Shown in pieces: positions 34,825 to 43,925 of a stretch of 64,000 nt of DNA. This DNA comes from JB111 sp049856175 (GTDB taxonomy: Bacteria > Actinomycetota > Actinomycetes > Actinomycetales > Actinomycetaceae). Each line of letters opens with the position of its first letter. Position 1 is the first letter of the stretch. The position numbers were made by a program, and so were the translations under genes. Location: NCBI RefSeq assembly GCF_049856175.1, contig NZ_JBNDNA010000015.1:1-64000 (forward strand), written 5' to 3'. The notes beneath the pieces were generated by a model, which made no database searches, was not told the DNA's origin, and saw only the letters and a list, made by a program, of their open reading frames with translations.

Positions 34825-37608
34825 GTGACCACCTCCCCCGAGCCCACCACGGACGCGACCGCACCCGCGCCGGAGGCCCCGGCGTCGGACGAGGTCCCCG
34901 GCGGGCCGCCGCTCAACCTCCTCCTCGACCGCCTCGAGGACGAGGCCGGCGGGGCCACGCCCGACGGCGACGCGATCCTCGAGAGCTTCCTTCACTGGGT
35001 CTCCTCAACCGGCCGGGAGCCCTACCCGCACCAGGAGGAGGCCCTCGTCGCGCTCGCCACCGACGCGCACGTGGTCCTCGCGACGCCGACGGGCTCGGGC
35101 AAGTCGCTCGTCGCCGTCGGGGCGCTGACGCACGCGCTGGCCCAGGGCCGCCCCGGGGTCTACACCGCCCCCATCAAGGCACTGGTGTCGGAGAAGTTCT
35201 TCGAGCTCGTCGCCCTGTTCGGCGCGACCAACGTCGGCATGGTCACCGGCGACAGCTCGATCAACCCCGACGCCCCGATCATCTGCTGCACCGCGGAGAT
35301 CCTCGCGAACACGGCGCTGCGCGAGGGGCCGGACGGTCCGACGGCGGAGGCCACCGTCGTCATGGACGAGTTCCACTACTACGCGGACCCCCAGCGCGGC
35401 GGGGCCTGGCAGATCCCCCTGCTCGAGCTGCCCCGCGCCCGGTTCCTGCTGATGTCCGCCACGCTCGGCGACGTCACCTGGCTCGCGGAGGACCTCACCC
35501 GCCGCACGGGGCGGGACGTCGAGGTCGTCGACGACGCCGTGCGCCCCGTGCCGCTCACCTTCACGTGGTCCGTCCAGCAGCTGCAGGACCTGCTCGTCGA
35601 GCTCACCGCCACGCACCGGGCGCCCGCCTACGTCGTCCACTTCTCCCAGAAGGACGCCGTCACCCGCGCCCAGGCGCTGACCTCGGTGAAGATCGCCTCG
35701 CGCGAGCAGCGCGACGCGATCGCCGACGCCATCGGGGACTTCCGCTTCGGGACCGGGTTCGGCGCCACCCTGTCCGGCCTGCTGCGCAAGGGCATCGGTG
35801 TGCACCACGCGGGGATGCTTCCGCGGTACCGCCGCCTCGTGGAGCGCCTCGCCCAGCGGGGTCTGCTGCCGGTCATCTGCGGGACCGACACGCTCGGCGT
35901 CGGGATCAACGTGCCCATCCGCACGGTGGTGCTCACGGCGCTGACGAAGTTCGACGGCGAGCGCATGCGCCACCTCTCCGCGCGCGAGTTCCACCAGATC
36001 GCCGGCCGGGCCGGCCGTGCCGGGTTCGACACCTCCGGCGAGGTCCTCACCCAGGCCCCGGAGCACGAGATCGAGAACGCGCGCCTGCTCGCGCGCGCTG
36101 GGGACGACGAGACCAAGAAGAAGCGCATCGTGCGCAAGAAGCCCGAGCCGGGTCTGGTCAACTGGACCGAGAAGACGCACGACCGGCTCGTCGAGGCCAC
36201 CCCCGAGCGGCTGACGAGCCAGCTCCAGGTGAGCCACACGATGGTTCTGTCGCTGCTGGCCCGCCCCGGGGACCCGGTCGCCGCCGCGTACCGGCTGCTC
36301 ACGGACAACCACGAGCCCGACACGCCCCGCAACATGCACGTGCGCCGGGCGATCGAGATCTACCGGTCGCTGCGCCTCGCCGGCGTCGTCGAGCACCGGG
36401 GCGCGCAGTGGCGCCGCGCGCACCCCGGTGAGCCGTACGTGCGGCTCACCCTCGACCTGCCGAAGAACTTCGCCCTCACAGCGCCGCTCGCCCCGTTCGC
36501 GCTGGCGTCGATCGACCTCCTCGACGTCGAGGACGAGCTGCACGCCCTCGACGTCGTCTCCGTGGTCGAGGCGACCCTGGAGAACCCCCGGCCCGTCCTC
36601 TACGGGCAGGAGCGGGCGGCCCGCGGTGAGGCCATCGCCGCGATGAAGGCGGAGGGCATGGAGTACGAGCAACGGATGGAGGCCCTCGAGGATGTCACCT
36701 GGCCCAAGCCGCTCGAGGAGATCCTCACCGCCGCTCTCGCCACCTACCGGCAGTCCAACCCGTGGGTCGCGGACCTCGAGGTCGCCCCGAAGTCGGTGGT
36801 GCGCGAGATGATCGAGAGCGCGATGACGTTCTCCGAGCTCATCTCCCGCTACGACCTGGGCCGGTCCGAGGGCGTGGTGCTGCGCTACCTCACCGACGCC
36901 TACCGGGCGTTGCGGCAGGTCGTCCCCGACGCGCACCGCACCGAGAACGTCACGGAGATCGTCGACTGGCTCGGGGCGATGGTCCGCGCCGTCGACTCCT
37001 CCCTGCTCGACGAGTGGTCCGCGCTCGCGGACGGCACCGTCGACCCGGGCGACGAGAGCACGGCGGCCCGCGCCGAGGGCGGCACGGAGGAACCTCGGCT
37101 CGGGGCCGACGCCGACGGGAACGTGGCGCTCACCCGCAACACCCACGCCTTCCGCTCGGCCGTCCTGCGTGCGAGTACCGCCTACGTCCGGCAGATGGCC
37201 AACGACGCCCCCGACGCGCTCGCCCGCCTCGCGTCGGGGTCGGGCTGGCACGCACCCGACGGCGGGGCTCGCCTCGCCCCGTCGGCGCCGGTCACGGAGG
37301 ACGACTGGACGCACGTGCTCGACGACTTCTACGACGCGCACGAGTGGCTGTCGACCGGGCCGGACGCGACCAGCCGCCAGGTGGTCACCGTGACGATCGA
37401 CCCCGACGACGCCGACCTCGAGCTGGCCGGCGTCGATGCCGAGGTCGCGCCGGAGCCGGGCGAGCGACGCTGGTGGCTCGTCACCCAGCGGCTCGTCGAC
37501 GAGAACGAGGAGCTGGACTGGGCGCTCACCGCGGTCGTCGACCTCGCCGCGTCCGACGAGGCGGGGCGCGTGGTGCTGGCGGTCGTGCGGGTGGCCGCCG
37601 CGGGCTGA
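34825..37608 (+). CDS. Superfamily 2 DExH helicase (HelY/DUF3516-type)
   Basis: 927 residues, GTG start. Helicase core: Walker A ATPTGSGKS, DEFH box in VVMDEFHYY, SAT motif LLMSATLGD, and motif VI QIAGRAGRAG. Downstream of residue about 480 lies a long C-terminal region as in the DUF3516 helicases of actinobacteria, related to Ski2/Mtr4-type RNA helicases. Probable role: ATP-driven unwinding in RNA processing or decay. It stands alone on the plus strand, with an acidic variable N-terminus of about 30 residues. Length and motifs are intact. Confidence 0.9.
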   Translation: MTTSPEPTTDATAPAPEAPASDEVPGGPPLNLLLDRLEDEAGGATPDGDAILESFLHWVSSTGREPYPHQEEALVALATDAHVVLATPTGSGKSLVAVGALTHALAQGRPGVYTAPIKALVSEKFFELVALFGATNVGMVTGDSSINPDAPIICCTAEILANTALREGPDGPTAEATVVMDEFHYYADPQRGGAWQIPLLELPRARFLLMSATLGDVTWLAEDLTRRTGRDVEVVDDAVRPVPLTFTWSVQQLQDLLVELTATHRAPAYVVHFSQKDAVTRAQALTSVKIASREQRDAIADAIGDFRFGTGFGATLSGLLRKGIGVHHAGMLPRYRRLVERLAQRGLLPVICGTDTLGVGINVPIRTVVLTALTKFDGERMRHLSAREFHQIAGRAGRAGFDTSGEVLTQAPEHEIENARLLARAGDDETKKKRIVRKKPEPGLVNWTEKTHDRLVEATPERLTSQLQVSHTMVLSLLARPGDPVAAAYRLLTDNHEPDTPRNMHVRRAIEIYRSLRLAGVVEHRGAQWRRAHPGEPYVRLTLDLPKNFALTAPLAPFALASIDLLDVEDELHALDVVSVVEATLENPRPVLYGQERAARGEAIAAMKAEGMEYEQRMEALEDVTWPKPLEEILTAALATYRQSNPWVADLEVAPKSVVREMIESAMTFSELISRYDLGRSEGVVLRYLTDAYRALRQVVPDAHRTENVTEIVDWLGAMVRAVDSSLLDEWSALADGTVDPGDESTAARAEGGTEEPRLGADADGNVALTRNTHAFRSAVLRASTAYVRQMANDAPDALARLASGSGWHAPDGGARLAPSAPVTEDDWTHVLDDFYDAHEWLSTGPDATSRQVVTVTIDPDDADLELAGVDAEVAPEPGERRWWLVTQRLVDENEELDWALTAVVDLAASDEAGRVVLAVVRVAAAG

Positions 37609-37730
37609 GTGCCGCCACGACGCCCCACCCGACGGGGGTGCGGCTCGTCGTCGGGTCGGTCGGACGGACCACGGGCAAGGTCCGTCGAAGGGCGGACGAC
37701 CACCCGCCCGCCCGCCGCTTGACTGGGCCC

Positions 37731-38324
37731 ATGGCGAGGAACGGACCGAAGGGTGAGCAACCGGGCGACGGCAGCGCGCTGCGTCGGGTGACCGGGTGGC
37801 AGTGGCTCTGGCGCTCCCAGCTCGGGATCACGGTCTTCGGCGTCACGTGGGACGTCGACGTCGACCTGTTCGACCTCGACGAAAAGGTTCGTCTGTACCG
37901 CGACGGTACGCAGGACCGCATCCAGCGCGGTCGGTCCACCTTCGAGATCCCGCCCCGGCACCGCGTCGAGGTCGCCTGGAGCATGTACGGGATCAGGCGC
38001 GCGCACCTCGTCGACGCCGTGGGGAACGAGATCCGGCTCGAGCCGCGACCCGGCACCGGGGAGCGCTGGCGGGCCGACCTCGAGCGCCAGCAGCCCGGGC
38101 TGAGCCGGCTCCTTGTGGCGGCGTCGTGGACGCTCCTCGTCATCGCGCTGATCCTGCAGGCCCCCCAGCTGCTCCAGCTGGTGAGCGTCTGGACGGGATG
38201 GTTCGACTTCACCTCGCCGGTGTCGCTCCCCGGCTGGCTGAACACGCTCCTGACCATCGGCGGCGCCCTCGCCGCGCTCGAGCGCGCGCTGGGGATGCGC
38301 CACCACTGGCTGCTCGACGACTGA
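37731..38324 (+). CDS. Hypothetical membrane-anchored protein
   Basis: 197 residues. A soluble N-terminal half with FGVTWDVDVDLFDLDEKVRLYRDG, then FEIPPRHRVEVAWSMYGIRRAHLV, reads like a small beta domain that binds or senses something; the C-terminal half has two transmembrane helices (LLVAASWTLLVIALILQ and LNTLLTIGGALAALERAL) with HHWLLDD at the end. I do not recognise the family. It stands 122 bp after the helicase and converges on galK; no functional link is evident. Confidence 0.7.
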   Translation: MARNGPKGEQPGDGSALRRVTGWQWLWRSQLGITVFGVTWDVDVDLFDLDEKVRLYRDGTQDRIQRGRSTFEIPPRHRVEVAWSMYGIRRAHLVDAVGNEIRLEPRPGTGERWRADLERQQPGLSRLLVAASWTLLVIALILQAPQLLQLVSVWTGWFDFTSPVSLPGWLNTLLTIGGALAALERALGMRHHWLLDD

Positions 38325-38358
38325 GCCGCCGGCCCGCCTCGTGCGGTCGACCGATCGT

Positions 38359-39516
38359 TCAGCCGAGGCCGTCCCGGCGCGCGCCGCCGCTCGGCACGAC
38401 GGGGAAGATCTCGGGACGTGGGAAGCCCGCCCGTACCACCGCCTCGTCGACCTCGGACGCGATGCGCTCGGCCTCGGACGCGTCCACCAGCGCGATGGAC
38501 GCCCCGCCGAAGCCGCCCCCGGTGAGCCTGGCACCGTGCGCGCCGGCGGCGACCGCGGCGTCGACGGCGGCGTCGATCGCGGGCACCGAGACCTCGAAAT
38601 CGTCCCGCAGGGAGGCGTGCGCCTCGGTGAGGAGCGGGCCGACCGCCCGGGGTGCCCCCTCCCCCAGGAGGCGTGCGACCTCGTGGCAGCGGGCGGTGTC
38701 GGTCACGACGTGCCGCATCCGGCGGTGCTCGGCGTCGGGCATCCGTCCCGCCCAACCGGCCACGTCGCCGGGAGCGACCTGCGCCAGGTGCTCGACGCCG
38801 GCGAGCTCCGCCGCCCGCTCGCACTCGGCCCGGCGCTCCCGGTAGCCGCCGGTGGCATGGTCGTGCCGCACCGTCGAGTCGACGACGAGGACCTCGAGTC
38901 CCGCCCCGACGAGGTCGAGGGGCACCTCTGCCACCGTGCCCCGGCCGAAGTCGAGCAGGATGCCGGCGCCGGCGCGGGTGAGCAACGCCGCGGACTGGTC
39001 GAGCGTGCCGGTCGGTGCTCCGGCCACGACGTTCTCGGCCCGCTGGCACACGCGCACCATTGTCGGCCGGTCGAGGCCCAGGCCCCAGAGCGCGTCGAGC
39101 GCGACACACACGGCGGCCTCGATCGCAGCGGAGGACGAGACGCCGACACCGACGGGGACGTCGGAGTCGATCCAGGCGTCGAACCCGGGCAGGACGTCGA
39201 GCGCACGCACCTCGCCGAGCGCCCACACCACCCCCAGCGCGTAGGCGCTCCACCCGGTCGGGCGCTCCGCTCCACCTGCGAGAGCCCCGACGTCGTGGGT
39301 GACGACGCCCGGGGAGAAAGTCGTGCCGGCCCGCACCACCCGGTCCTCCCGCGGGGCCACGGCGATCCGGGCCCTGCGGTCGATGGCGAACGGGAGGCTG
39401 GCGCCGCCGTTGTAGTCGGTGTGCTCGCCGACGAGGTTGACGCGCCCGGGGGCCGACCAGATCCCGAGCGGCTCGCGACCGAACGCCGCGGCGAACTCCT
39501 CACGCACCCGCCTCAC
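38359..39516 (-). CDS. galK: Galactokinase
   Basis: 385 residues from a GTG that overlaps the galT stop by 17 bp; in-frame GTG 39507 and a longer version from 39564 are alternatives, but this start gives the usual spacing to the APGRVNLVGEHTDYN signature of GHMP kinases. It also has the phosphate-binding GVGVSSSAAIEAAV loop and the C-terminal LTGGGFGGASIAL motif. It phosphorylates galactose at C1 in the Leloir pathway, cytoplasmic. It is the second gene of galT-galK; galE is not in this window. Confidence 0.93.
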   Translation of the reverse strand: MRRVREEFAAAFGREPLGIWSAPGRVNLVGEHTDYNGGASLPFAIDRRARIAVAPREDRVVRAGTTFSPGVVTHDVGALAGGAERPTGWSAYALGVVWALGEVRALDVLPGFDAWIDSDVPVGVGVSSSAAIEAAVCVALDALWGLGLDRPTMVRVCQRAENVVAGAPTGTLDQSAALLTRAGAGILLDFGRGTVAEVPLDLVGAGLEVLVVDSTVRHDHATGGYRERRAECERAAELAGVEHLAQVAPGDVAGWAGRMPDAEHRRMRHVVTDTARCHEVARLLGEGAPRAVGPLLTEAHASLRDDFEVSVPAIDAAVDAAVAAGAHGARLTGGGFGGASIALVDASEAERIASEVDEAVVRAGFPRPEIFPVVPSGGARRDGLG

Positions 39517-40612
39517 CCCCGCGCTGGGCCGCCCTGTCGGCGTCGACCCGTGCCAGGGCCTCACGGAGACGCTCGGCGCCGGCCTCCGGGACGACGTCGC
39601 CCACCCAGGCGCCCATCGCGGCCTCGGAGCCCGCGAGGTACTTGAGCCGGTCCGCCGCCCGCCGCGGCGACGTGATCTGCCAGGTCAGGCGGACGTCGTC
39701 GCGCCCCTCGCGCACCGGCGCCTGGTGCCACGCGGCGATGTACGGCGTCGGGGTGTCGTAGAGCGCGTCGACCGCGCGCAGCAGCCGTAAGGAGAGGCCG
39801 GCGAGCTCGTCGCGCTCGGCGTCGTCGGTGGCCGCGAGGTCGGGGACCTTGCGCCGGGGCTGGACGTGGAGCTCGATCGGCCAGCGGGCGGCGAAGGGCA
39901 CGTAGGCCACCCACCTCTCGGTCCGGGCCACGACGCGCGGTCCCGCCAGCTCGCGCTCGAGCACGTCGCCCTGGAGGTCGCCGCCGTGCTCCCGGACCCG
40001 GTCGAGCAGCAGCCGCGTGCGAGGCGTGACGTAGGGGTAGGCGTAGATCTGACCGTGCGGATGGTGCAGGGTCACGCCGATCTCGACCCCCCTGTTCTCG
40101 AACACGAAGACCTGCTCGACGCCCTCCATCGCGCCGAGCTCCTCGGTGCGCTGCGCCCAGGCGTCGATGATCGTGCGGGCCCGGGCCTCCGTCTGCGTGG
40201 CGAACGAGCCCGTGCGGTCGGGGCTGAAGCAGACGACCTCGCACCTGCCGAACGCGTCCCTCGCCCGTTCGAGCCCGTGGGTCTCCTCCGCCTCGCCGAG
40301 TCCCGGCCCGAAGGAGGGCGAGCGGTTCTCGAACACCGCCACCTCGTAGTCGTCCGGGATCTCGCTCGGGTTGGTGGGCGCCTGCGGTGCGAGCGGGTCG
40401 AACTCGGGCGGCGGCAGGTGCGCCCGGCCCTGCCGCGCCGTCGCCACGGTGATCCAGTCGCCGGTGAGCGGGTCTCGTCGCAGCCGGGGCGTGGCGGGGC
40501 GCGGGTCGAGCGGCCGCCGGTCCGGGCCGGGCTCCCGCCGGGGTGCACCGTGCGCATCGAAGTAGATCAGCTCGCGGCCGTCCGCGAGCGTCGTCCGCGT
40601 CATCGTCGTCAT
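39500..40612 (-). CDS. galT: Galactose-1-phosphate uridylyltransferase
   Basis: 370 residues. ATG 40612 is chosen because AGGTGAGG precedes it by 6 bases; a GTG four codons upstream is possible. It has the active-site HPHGQIY, whose second His forms the uridylyl intermediate, and the conserved zinc-associated residues near the N-terminus and FENRSPSFG. It exchanges UMP between UDP-glucose and galactose-1-phosphate. First gene of galT-galK, divergent from yggS across 93 bp. Confidence 0.94.
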   Translation of the reverse strand: MTTMTRTTLADGRELIYFDAHGAPRREPGPDRRPLDPRPATPRLRRDPLTGDWITVATARQGRAHLPPPEFDPLAPQAPTNPSEIPDDYEVAVFENRSPSFGPGLGEAEETHGLERARDAFGRCEVVCFSPDRTGSFATQTEARARTIIDAWAQRTEELGAMEGVEQVFVFENRGVEIGVTLHHPHGQIYAYPYVTPRTRLLLDRVREHGGDLQGDVLERELAGPRVVARTERWVAYVPFAARWPIELHVQPRRKVPDLAATDDAERDELAGLSLRLLRAVDALYDTPTPYIAAWHQAPVREGRDDVRLTWQITSPRRAADRLKYLAGSEAAMGAWVGDVVPEAGAERLREALARVDADRAAQRGGEAGA

Positions 40613-40705
40613 GCCCGTCCTCACCTGGGGTGTCGGGCGACGACGCTACCGCTTCGCCGACGGAGAGCGTCGGACCGGACGCCCCGGCGGCGATATGGTG
40701 CCCCG

Positions 40706-41467
40706 ATGACCGACCTGACCGCGCGGATGCGCGCCGTGCGCGAGCGCGTGGTGTCCGCGGCGACCGACGCCGGCCGAGACCCGCGGGAGGTGCGCATCCT
40801 GGTCGCGGTGAAGACGCAGCCGACGGAGGAGATCCTGGCCGCGCTCGACGCCGGCGCGACGGTCCTCGGCCACAACCGGGTCGACGAGCTCGCGGGCTCC
40901 GGGCCCGCGCTGTCCGCCCCGGACGTGCTGGGCCACGAGATGCACCTCATCGGGCACCTGCAGTCGAACAAGATCAACGCGGCCCTGCCGTGGACGACGT
41001 GCGTGCAGTCGATCGAGTCGACCAGGCGGGCGCGGAAGATCGACGAGGCCGTCGGGCGCCGCCTCGACGCCGGTGAGGGTATCGGCCCGCGTCGGCAGCC
41101 GCGGCCGCTCGACGTCATGATCCAGGTCAACACCTCCCGCGAGCCGACCAAGCACGGCGTCGACCCGGAGTCGGCCGTCGACCTCGCCGCGTACGTCGGC
41201 GAGCGCCCGCACCTGCGGCTCACCGGTCTGATGACGATCGGCGCGAACAGTCCCGACGCCGGGCTCGTGCGCGCCTCGTACACCGAGCTCGCCGAGCTGC
41301 GCGAGCGCATCGGTCAGGAGGTCGGCGGGCTCGGCGCGCTCGAGCTGAGCATGGGGATGTCGGGCGACATCGAGCCGGCCGTGGCCGCCGGCGCCACGAT
41401 CGTCCGCGTCGGCACGGCGGTCTTCGGCCCCCGCCCCGCGCCTGCCCGCCCCGATCCTCACGAGTGA
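40706..41467 (+). CDS. YggS/PROSC-family pyridoxal phosphate homeostasis protein
   Basis: 253 residues, a single PLP barrel with the cofactor Lys in ILVAVKTQP, HNRVDELAGS, MHLIGHLQSNK, the terminal LSMGMSGDIEPAVAAGATIVRVGTA phosphate-binding region, all typical of YggS. These proteins bind PLP and balance B6 vitamers but lack known catalysis. Its TGA stop lies within the first unit of an intergenic repeat (CGAG-TGA-GCGG), the same arrangement as at 23224. Confidence 0.92.
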   Translation: MTDLTARMRAVRERVVSAATDAGRDPREVRILVAVKTQPTEEILAALDAGATVLGHNRVDELAGSGPALSAPDVLGHEMHLIGHLQSNKINAALPWTTCVQSIESTRRARKIDEAVGRRLDAGEGIGPRRQPRPLDVMIQVNTSREPTKHGVDPESAVDLAAYVGERPHLRLTGLMTIGANSPDAGLVRASYTELAELRERIGQEVGGLGALELSMGMSGDIEPAVAAGATIVRVGTAVFGPRPAPARPDPHE

Positions 41468-41530
41468 GCGGGGTTCCGCCCGACGAATGAGCGCGGGTCC
41501 GCCCCGCGAGTGAGCGGGGTTCTGCCCCGC
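41461..41530 (+). repeat. Three-unit 23-bp GAGTGAGCGG repeat between convergent genes
   Basis: Units start at 41461, 41484 and 41507 (CGAGTGAGCGGGG, CGAATGAGCGCGG, CGAGTGAGCGGGG). The third folds as GCGGGG-TTCTG-CCCCGC. It lies between the YggS and GH31 stops. Confidence 0.8.
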
Positions 41531-41557
41531 ACGTGCCCGCCGATCGTCCCGCAGGTC

Positions 41558-43822
41558 TCAGCCGCGCTCCGCAGCGACGAACGCCGCCGTCTCCTCGGCC
41601 ACCGCGCTCCCCTCGCGCACGAACAGGGCCGGCTCACCGATCGGTGCGTCGACCTCGACCTCGGCAACACCTGAGTCCTCGCCGTACACGTCGCCGCTCC
41701 AGACGTGCACCCACCGGCCGGGCGGGAGCACGACGTCGACACTGTCCTCCCCCGGCTCCAGCACCGGGGCGAGCACCACGTCCGGCCCCATGGCGAGCTC
41801 CGCGCCGGCCTGCTCCAGCAGCTCGTCGCCGCCGTGCACCATCCACGGGTGGTGCTGGGCGGCCCCGAGCGGATCTTCCGCCGTCAGCCGCGCGCGCTCC
41901 GGCCCGAGGGCGACGAACAGCCGCGCCGACGATGCGAGCACCTCGGCGGTCTCGCCGGAGCCGGCGGCCTGGACCACGTCGGCGGGCCGGTTGCCCTCGT
42001 GGGTCCGGAAGACCGGACCGAGCACGGAGGCCTCGCCCCACCGGGCGAGGAGCTCGGCGTCGCGTCCGATGTCCGGCACCACGGGCAGGGCGAGGCTGGT
42101 GTAGCCGCCGACGTCGGAGTGCATCTGCGCCATCCCGCTCGCCGCAGTGGCGTGCAGCATCGCCGGCACGGAGGCGAGCCCGTCCTCGGCCGACCAGTCC
42201 TGGAGCTGGTCGCCGAGCCAGAGCGCGTCGGCGGATCCCGAGGACGCGGAGTGCCCGCTGCGGTGCCAGACGAGGCCCTCCTCGGCGAGACCGGCCAGCT
42301 CGAGCGCGCGGTTGTTGACCTCCTGCCACAGCACGGGCCATGCGGCCCGCCACTCCTCGCCGGTCCCGCCGGCCAGGACGGCGTCCGGCGGCGGGCCCTC
42401 GGCGAAGTCCGCCATCCAGCCCGACGCCCCCGCGCCTGCGACCTCGTCGGCGATCGCCTGGGCGATCCACTCGCGGGCCTCCGGGCTGGTCAGGTCCACC
42501 ATGGCGGCGGTGAAGCCCTGCTGGTCGAGCTCGACGACCTCACCGTCACGGCCGACGACGAGGTGGCCGAGCTCGGTTGCCTCAGCGTGCAGGTCCCGGT
42601 CGCCACGGTCGGCGGCTGCGGCCCCGCTGTCGGCGGAGAGGAAGGCGTTGGTGTAGGTGAGGACGCGGATGCCGTCAGCCGCCAGCTCCTCGACGAGCTC
42701 GTCCCATCCGGGGTAGCGCTCCTCGTCGAGCACCCAGTTCCACTGGAGGCGGTCACCGAATGAGGTCACCCGTCGACCCGTCCAGTCCTGCAGCCACACG
42801 GCGGCGACCGGCACGCCGGCGCCCCGGAGCACCTCCAGCTCCGCGCGCACCTCCTCCGTCCCGCCCTGCAGGCCGACGACGGCGCCCTCCTGCGTCCAGT
42901 CCGGCGGCGGTTCGGCGGCCCCGGCCCACCCGGACTGGATCTCGACGGCCTCGAGCGGCGTCCCCGCGGCAGCGACCGAGAAGGACGCCTCCTCCGACCA
43001 GACCTCCCACACGAGCTCGTCGCCGGTGAGGTCGACGCTCGCGATCCGGCCGCCCCGGTAGGCCAGGCTCCGCGCGCGGCTCGTGACGTTGACGCCGCTG
43101 ACGAGGTAGGTGGTGTCCTGCCCGCCCGCGGCCGCCTCGGCCATGTCGACGGCGAAGGAGAGCGGCTGGTTCCCGCGCCCCACACCCTGCTCGCGAGAGA
43201 TCAGGGGGACGCGTCGGCCGCGCAGGTCGAACTCGCCGCTCTGGGCACCGAGGCCGTGGACGCTCTCCTCGTCGGCGAGCGCAGCGGTGAGGTAGAGGCG
43301 GGTCGGCGCGGGCCCCTGGGTCACGAGGCGGGCATCGACGTCGAGCCGTTCCTCGGCCCCCTGGGCGAGCGTGAGCTCCCACCCGATCTCGCCCTCGTCG
43401 CCGCTCAGCCGCCCGCTGAGCCGGAGCTCCTCGCCGTCGAGCGTGGCATCGGTCAGGCTCTGCTCGGTCCAGGTCGCCTCGTGCTCGTCGGCGATCCTCA
43501 GCAGTCCGACGTCGTCGCGGTAGGTGGCATCGCCGTCGGCGGCCGTGAGGAAGGCGCCCCCCGCGGGCGTGGACCAGACCGGCCCGTCCGCGGCCGGGTG
43601 CGTGACGGTGAGGCCGTCGTCCACGACGACGGTGAACCCCCCGACCTCCCACGTGCCACCGGCCCCGGCGTCGAGCTCGCCCCGCGGCGGATCGGCGAGG
43701 TCGGTGGCCGGCGGCGGCAGGCGCCACAGGACGCCGGCGGTCACAAGCACGATGACCAGACCGAGAACGCCGACGACGATCCAGCGACGCCTGATTTGCC
43801 TGCGCGGTGGGCTCATCTGCAC
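41558..43822 (-). CDS. Membrane-anchored GH31 glycosidase of the sulfoquinovosidase (YihQ) type
   Basis: 754 residues from GTG 43822 (GGAG 5 bases upstream); TTG 43918 is a less likely extension. N-terminus: basic stretch, then one transmembrane or signal-anchor helix (14-34), so the catalytic domain faces outside. The GH31 barrel has WLQDWTGRR...FGDRLQW with Gln345, Arg358 and Trp361 at the exact 13 and 3 residue spacing of the sulfonate-binding residues of E. coli YihQ, the nucleophile Asp472 in WMADFAEG, the acid/base region LWLGDQ, and a Tyr in HSDVGGYTS matching the fourth ligand. It should release sulfoquinovose from its glycosides (plant sulfolipid). YihQ itself is cytoplasmic; an anchored form is unusual. 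No sulfoquinovose catabolic genes are nearby. Confidence 0.85.
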   Translation of the reverse strand: MQMSPPRRQIRRRWIVVGVLGLVIVLVTAGVLWRLPPPATDLADPPRGELDAGAGGTWEVGGFTVVVDDGLTVTHPAADGPVWSTPAGGAFLTAADGDATYRDDVGLLRIADEHEATWTEQSLTDATLDGEELRLSGRLSGDEGEIGWELTLAQGAEERLDVDARLVTQGPAPTRLYLTAALADEESVHGLGAQSGEFDLRGRRVPLISREQGVGRGNQPLSFAVDMAEAAAGGQDTTYLVSGVNVTSRARSLAYRGGRIASVDLTGDELVWEVWSEEASFSVAAAGTPLEAVEIQSGWAGAAEPPPDWTQEGAVVGLQGGTEEVRAELEVLRGAGVPVAAVWLQDWTGRRVTSFGDRLQWNWVLDEERYPGWDELVEELAADGIRVLTYTNAFLSADSGAAAADRGDRDLHAEATELGHLVVGRDGEVVELDQQGFTAAMVDLTSPEAREWIAQAIADEVAGAGASGWMADFAEGPPPDAVLAGGTGEEWRAAWPVLWQEVNNRALELAGLAEEGLVWHRSGHSASSGSADALWLGDQLQDWSAEDGLASVPAMLHATAASGMAQMHSDVGGYTSLALPVVPDIGRDAELLARWGEASVLGPVFRTHEGNRPADVVQAAGSGETAEVLASSARLFVALGPERARLTAEDPLGAAQHHPWMVHGGDELLEQAGAELAMGPDVVLAPVLEPGEDSVDVVLPPGRWVHVWSGDVYGEDSGVAEVEVDAPIGEPALFVREGSAVAEETAAFVAAERG

Positions 43823-43925
43823 GGGCGCTCCGTCGATTCTCGGTGAACGCCCGCCATCGGGCACCGCGAGACATCGTACGTGGCGGGGTAGCTCGGATCG
43901 CCGCTGCTGATCGGTCAATCTCCCG

